A DNA stretch of 10,011 nt. Source: Phycisphaerae bacterium. Lineage in GTDB: Bacteria; Planctomycetota; Phycisphaerae; Sedimentisphaerales; Anaerobacaceae. Below the pieces are notes generated by a model that was not told the DNA's origin, made no database searches, and saw nothing but the letters and a program-made list of their open reading frames with translations. Made by a program: the position numbers and the translations under genes. Position 1 is the stretch's first letter. The number at the start of each line of letters is the position of its first letter. The DNA lies in the NCBI GenBank assembly GCA_030667885.1, contig DAOUVA010000117.1:1-10011 (forward strand). Reading direction: 5' to 3'. Shown here piece after piece: positions 7,098 to 10,011 of this stretch.

Positions 7098-8462
7098 TTA
7101 CTTTCGCCAGAGTCGTTCCTTAAGTTGAGGAAATAACTCCAGCGCGTTTTCACGCATGACCTGCCGAGCGATTCGCAGTGCATCCTTCTCGTTGAGTTCT
7201 TTTCGGATGACCTTCTCGGCCAATGCTTCGGCCAGGCACTGTCTTGTAAACACGGTAGCCCCATATATCCCTTCGGCGGTCCCGGTGTCAGAGCCCCACA
7301 TAATACGGTTCGAGGGGACGACTTCCAGCCATTCCTTATAGGCCCGCCTGGCCATTGTGTAACTCAGAGTCGGCAGCCACACCGAGTCGATCCACACATT
7401 GCGAAATCGCATGGCAATCACGCCGGTTTCCCCAACCCAGGGAAATCCTCCGTGAAACAGAACGAACTTTGTTTTGGGATTCGCCTGTATCAGGTCAACA
7501 AGCAACATCGGATTGGAGCCCTGAATCCTGGCCTGCCCTGTATGAATCTGGAACGGCAGGTCGTGTTTGGCACTTAGCTCGACCAGCCGCCACATAATGA
7601 AATCTTCGAAATCCTTAATTTCCCGGCCGGTCAACTCCTTACGAGACCGTCCGAAGATTGCCGCCGCACGTTCCTTAGATACGTTCTCGAACCGCAAAGT
7701 CCGGTTGTATGCCAAAGTGCTTTTAAGACAGATAGCCTTGCCCTTCTTCGCCGATACTACTATCCGATCAAGCACGGCCAAATAGTCGTCCAGGGAGTTG
7801 ACCTTGATGTTATGACGTCGGGCGAATTCATATGGATCTTCCAAGGGATCGCTGAACTCAGATGGATGAAAACCCCGCACGACTGACGTTACGTTACAGA
7901 GTGCTACGGTGAATGGGTAATGTGTCGTGAAATCGAGACGGGCCCAATATGCGTCGATGACCATCAACTCGATGTTCGCCTTCTCGGTGATAACCTCGCG
8001 CAGCCACTTGTCGGTTTTGTAGTTCTCGAATATCCTGTCGTTCAGCCTAAGGGCCTGCTTGGGGGTGATTGTATCGAAGTCAACGCCGTACAAATCCTGA
8101 AATGCGGGCAACAAATATCTATAGAAGCTGGTTGCTCTGGCATTAGCGAAGTTGTGTTGTGCTTTGGACCACCACGTATCGAACGAGCCGTCTTTGGGCC
8201 AGGGCTCCAATGAATGAATCCATGGGAAGTAACTTCCCGCCCAGATGCTTCGCAGTGTCATCCCCTCGCCGCGGTCTGTCAGATTGCGGTTGCCTATCTT
8301 TTCGAACGGCATAAGGTGATCATGGGTATTGATTGCCGAAACCGCATCTATACCAGCCTTAATGCGGGTATAAACATCAGTTGTTTTAACATCTTCCGCT
8401 GATACGGTTGAGAAGAGAACGCAAAACTGAAAAACGGCAAGGCATTTGAACGACAGTCGCAT
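7098..8462 (-). CDS. Secreted amidohydrolase family protein (Amidohydro_2-like)
   Basis: A signal peptide (hydrophobic CLAVFQFCVLF, cleavage probably after VSA at 22) precedes a TIM-barrel metal-dependent hydrolase of 454 residues in total. Ligand candidates are His47 and His49 in NTHDHL, His307 in IHTGQ, His337 in FHGGFPW and Asp392 in MWGSDTG; Lys247 (CLKS) may assist or be modified. The run IHTGQ, LFHGGFPW, NVWIDSVW, GSD follows the pattern of Amidohydro_2 proteins related to the FluG/nodulin N-terminal domain. A uronate isomerase-like role is a more distant possibility. Family members hydrolyse, decarboxylate or isomerise small substrates; the export signal argues for an extracytoplasmic substrate, which I cannot name. 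AGGAG lies 7 bases before the ATG. It is first in the probable operon with the EEP hydrolase and the sulfatase. Confidence 0.9.
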   Translation of the reverse strand: MRLSFKCLAVFQFCVLFSTVSAEDVKTTDVYTRIKAGIDAVSAINTHDHLMPFEKIGNRNLTDRGEGMTLRSIWAGSYFPWIHSLEPWPKDGSFDTWWSKAQHNFANARATSFYRYLLPAFQDLYGVDFDTITPKQALRLNDRIFENYKTDKWLREVITEKANIELMVIDAYWARLDFTTHYPFTVALCNVTSVVRGFHPSEFSDPLEDPYEFARRHNIKVNSLDDYLAVLDRIVVSAKKGKAICLKSTLAYNRTLRFENVSKERAAAIFGRSRKELTGREIKDFEDFIMWRLVELSAKHDLPFQIHTGQARIQGSNPMLLVDLIQANPKTKFVLFHGGFPWVGETGVIAMRFRNVWIDSVWLPTLSYTMARRAYKEWLEVVPSNRIMWGSDTGTAEGIYGATVFTRQCLAEALAEKVIRKELNEKDALRIARQVMRENALELFPQLKERLWRK

Positions 8463-8544
8463 GATATATCTCCTAACAGGTGTTATTACTGAAAATTCTG
8501 TCCTACCCTTTTTGCAGATACTTATCGCAAAGCGAACAACAGCT

Positions 8545-8573
8545 ATTGTATCTGAGTCCGCCTTATCTTGAAA
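8545..8573 (-). promoter_or_regulatory. Candidate promoter for the hydrolase operon
   Basis: On the minus strand TTTCAA (8573-8568), a 17-base spacer and TACAAT (8550-8545) form a fair sigma70-type promoter. It would start transcription near 8538, giving a leader of about 75 bases before the amidohydrolase. The -10 element matches 5 of 6 consensus bases; the -35 is weak (3 of 6). It lies in the divergent region shared with the ECF operon. Confidence 0.35.
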
Positions 8574-8709
8574 TTAAATTCTATGGCTCAGCAGGCATCT
8601 TTACTATTTGCTGTGGCATAGCTATAGGAGTTTTTGTATTGTAAACAGAAAATTTAGTAAGAAAATTTTAATTAATAGACAAAACAGCAACGTTAAAAGG
8701 TCTTTACTT

Positions 8710-8754
8710 ATGAATCGAAGATTAGGACAACATTTTGGACGAGAATCGATCTGA
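8710..8754 (+). other. Possible 14-codon leader ORF overlapping the ECF sigma start
   Basis: ATG at 8710, nine bases after AAAAGG (8695-8700), opens a 14-codon frame (MNRRLGQHFGRESI) ending in TGA at 8752-8754. It overlaps the first 20 bases of the sigma gene in a different frame. It could couple or dampen translation of the TTG-started sigma gene. It is short enough to occur by chance. Confidence 0.25.
8724..8727 (+). promoter_or_regulatory. Ribosome-binding site that fixes a TTG start for the ECF sigma gene
   Basis: AGGA lies 7 bases before TTG at 8735. The in-frame stop TAG at 8723 excludes any earlier start, and no ATG in this frame precedes the sigma region 2 homology. TTG is therefore the best start; ATT at 8732 is the only other rare option nearby. 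Confidence 0.6.
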
Positions 8755-9274
8755 TAATATTCTTCGAGCGGCTCTGGGACACAATGACCCGGCGGCAGTG
8801 GAATTAATGTGGGACCGTTATGGGAAAGATCTTCTCACATTTCTCCAGGCCACGCTTTGCTCGAAACACGATGCCGAAGACGTGCTCCAGACAGTATTTG
8901 TCAGGATTGTTCGCAAACGCCATAGATTGGCCGGAGCACGATGCCTGGATGCTTATGTGTACAGAATCGCCCGAAATGAAGCCTACAGGCTGATTAGTAG
9001 CCGTAAAAGAGACCAGAAAGCTCAGGGGACAACTGAATCATGGCTAATAGTAAGCGAAAGCAATCGGGAACCGAGCGACTTGGCTGAGCAGTTGCAGACT
9101 GCCTTAGCACAGCTACCGCAGCCTCAGCGAGAAGTGATTATTATGAAGATATACAGGCAGAAAACATTTTTGGAAATCTCCAGACTTTTGGGACTGTCTC
9201 AAAACACAGTAGCAAGCCGATATCGTTACGGCATAGAGAAGCTGCAAAACTTATTGGGGAATCTTACATTATGA
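8735..9274 (+). CDS. ECF sigma factor (sigma-70 family)
   Basis: The 179-residue protein has the normal ECF length and layout. Region 2 covers about residues 18-92 (AAVELMWDRYGKDLLTF, HDAEDVLQTVFVRI, YVYRIARNEAYRLI). A linker follows, then region 4 at about 117-176 (ALAQLPQPQREVIIMKIY, FLEISRLLGLSQNTVASRY as the DNA-binding helix-turn-helix). It should direct RNA polymerase to a small regulon, usually including its own operon. The start is TTG. Its TGA stop overlaps the ATG of the next gene (ATGA), indicating translational coupling with a probable anti-sigma partner. Unlike the other sigma factor in this window it has no C-terminal extension, so control is presumably by the separate membrane protein downstream. 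The ECF subgroup cannot be assigned by eye. Confidence 0.93.
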   Translation: MDENRSDNILRAALGHNDPAAVELMWDRYGKDLLTFLQATLCSKHDAEDVLQTVFVRIVRKRHRLAGARCLDAYVYRIARNEAYRLISSRKRDQKAQGTTESWLIVSESNREPSDLAEQLQTALAQLPQPQREVIIMKIYRQKTFLEISRLLGLSQNTVASRYRYGIEKLQNLLGNLTL

Positions 9275-9777
9275 ACGAGAAAGATTTAGAGAATGATAAG
9301 ATCGAACGCCTCTTGAGAAGAGCACACCCATCTGAGCCATCTCCCCTGCTGAAAGAGCGAATCACCACTGAAGCAAGAAAGGCATGGGACCAAACCTCCC
9401 TGGAAATGCCATGGCAGATTCCCATAAGGCGTCTCGTAGCTTCCGCGGCGGCGGCTGTGCTCATTATATCGATAGTCAATTTTTCCAGCGACCATACACT
9501 TAAAAAATGGCGTCCCGGAGATGCCCAAGTTACAAGGAAAAAACTCCCTGACCTGGAGACACTACCTGAAATGCCCTATCGTCCTTTCGTAAGACATATG
9601 GTCTCAGTCAATCGCAGACCATCTTTGACCAATGCTTCGGCGCTGCGAGACTATACCGAGAGAGTGCGGCAGGTCCTTAATGAAATGCAGCAGAACGGAG
9701 CCTCGAACGGGCAGACGCTGGATGGAGGAAGAAGCCGTCTGTTTCCAGCCCAACCAGTATCCGATTCCTATTCATAG
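9271..9777 (+). CDS. Single-pass membrane protein, probable anti-sigma factor
   Basis: The 168-residue protein has a charged, helical N-terminal part (KIERLLRRAHPSEPSPLLKERI) likely to be cytoplasmic, one transmembrane helix at about 53-71 (RRLVASAAAAVLIISIV), and an outer part of about 95 residues, Pro/Arg-rich and then helical (LRDYTERVRQVLNEMQQN). There is no zinc-binding HxxxCxxC motif, so it is not a classic ZAS anti-sigma factor, and no enzyme motif is seen. The role is inferred from position: its ATG overlaps the ECF stop codon, and membrane proteins in this slot usually bind and hold the sigma factor. A gene with a strong ribosome-binding site follows after 26 bases. It could also be a structural membrane protein of the regulon. 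Confidence 0.7.
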   Translation: MNEKDLENDKIERLLRRAHPSEPSPLLKERITTEARKAWDQTSLEMPWQIPIRRLVASAAAAVLIISIVNFSSDHTLKKWRPGDAQVTRKKLPDLETLPEMPYRPFVRHMVSVNRRPSLTNASALRDYTERVRQVLNEMQQNGASNGQTLDGGRSRLFPAQPVSDSYS

Positions 9778-9803
9778 AAACAACTCTTTCAAGGAGAATT
9801 ATA

Positions 9804-10011
9804 ATGAAAAAGAGAACTGCGAAAATCCTGAAAGGCCTTGCCATAGTATTTGTTGTACTCGGCTTAATATATGCTATTGCGGTGAGTGTCTCTTCATCGA
9901 AGCTTCGCCAGGCTTATGCCGACCTTAAAAAAGACGGCCGGCCCATGGAACCCTCAGATGTTATACCACCCGAAGTTCCCGATACGGAGAACGCCGCCCT
10001 GCTCTATGAAA
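9804..10011 (+). CDS. Membrane-anchored protein of unknown function, truncated by the window edge
   Basis: AAGGAG at 9791-9796 is followed after 7 bases by ATG. The frame is open for 69 codons to the edge. The N-terminus is basic (MKKRTAKILK), followed by a hydrophobic helix at about 11-30 (GLAIVFVVLGLIYAIAVSV), then a charged soluble part (SKLRQAYADLKKDGRPMEP, PEVPDTENAALLYE). The helix looks like an uncleaved anchor with the rest outside the cytoplasm. I do not recognise a domain; the visible stretch recalls large planctomycete hypothetical proteins. It is the third gene of the ECF operon and so a candidate target or signal partner of that system. Confidence 0.75.
   Translation, partial: MKKRTAKILKGLAIVFVVLGLIYAIAVSVSSSKLRQAYADLKKDGRPMEPSDVIPPEVPDTENAALLYE

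Noticed and set aside
8597..8630. TTTACT-17-TATAGG as promoter of the ECF operon
   Set aside because: Only 4 of 6 matches in each box in an AT-rich stretch. ECF operons often use their own promoter type, which cannot be recognised here.

Overview
The window looks like a piece of a Planctomycetota chromosome, most likely of the Phycisphaerae/Sedimentisphaerales type. This is inferred from gene style and not from a marker gene: a sigma factor with a long membrane-anchored C-terminal extension, a large secreted parallel beta-helix protein, a Tat-exported sulfatase, and an ECF sigma operon with a non-zinc anti-sigma-like partner. GC content is moderate. No rRNA, tRNA, CRISPR array, transposase or phage gene was seen.

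Layout. Everything from about 8462 down to base 1 reads on the minus strand; everything from 8735 to the right end reads on the plus strand. In order of minus-strand transcription: a secreted amidohydrolase (8462-7098), a lipoprotein-like endonuclease/exonuclease/phosphatase-fold hydrolase (7062-6247) and a Tat-exported sulfatase (6124-4670) form a probable operon for extracytoplasmic degradation. A 550-base gap follows (4522-3968), holding a good sigma70-type promoter, a Shine-Dalgarno site without a proper start codon, a short coding-like relic and two small hairpins. Next come a 616-residue sigma factor fused to a membrane and exported domain (3967-2117) and, 81 bases further, a very large secreted beta-helix protein (2035-1) whose C-terminus lies beyond the left edge. 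That last gene is open over 678 codons.

On the plus strand, a compact ECF operon starts at 8735: a TTG-started ECF sigma factor, a single-pass anti-sigma-like protein overlapping it by ATGA, and a membrane-anchored protein of unknown function that runs off the right edge.

How the genes may work together (inference): the three hydrolases act outside the cytoplasm and fit a lifestyle of degrading sulfated polymers or other marine/sediment organic matter. Each of the two sigma factors sits with a membrane or secreted protein, suggesting surface-responsive control. The main oddities are a coding-like, sulfatase-tail-like extension after the in-frame TGA of the sulfatase, the sigma/membrane/exported-domain fusion, and the promoter plus ribosome-binding site that leads into a broken reading frame.
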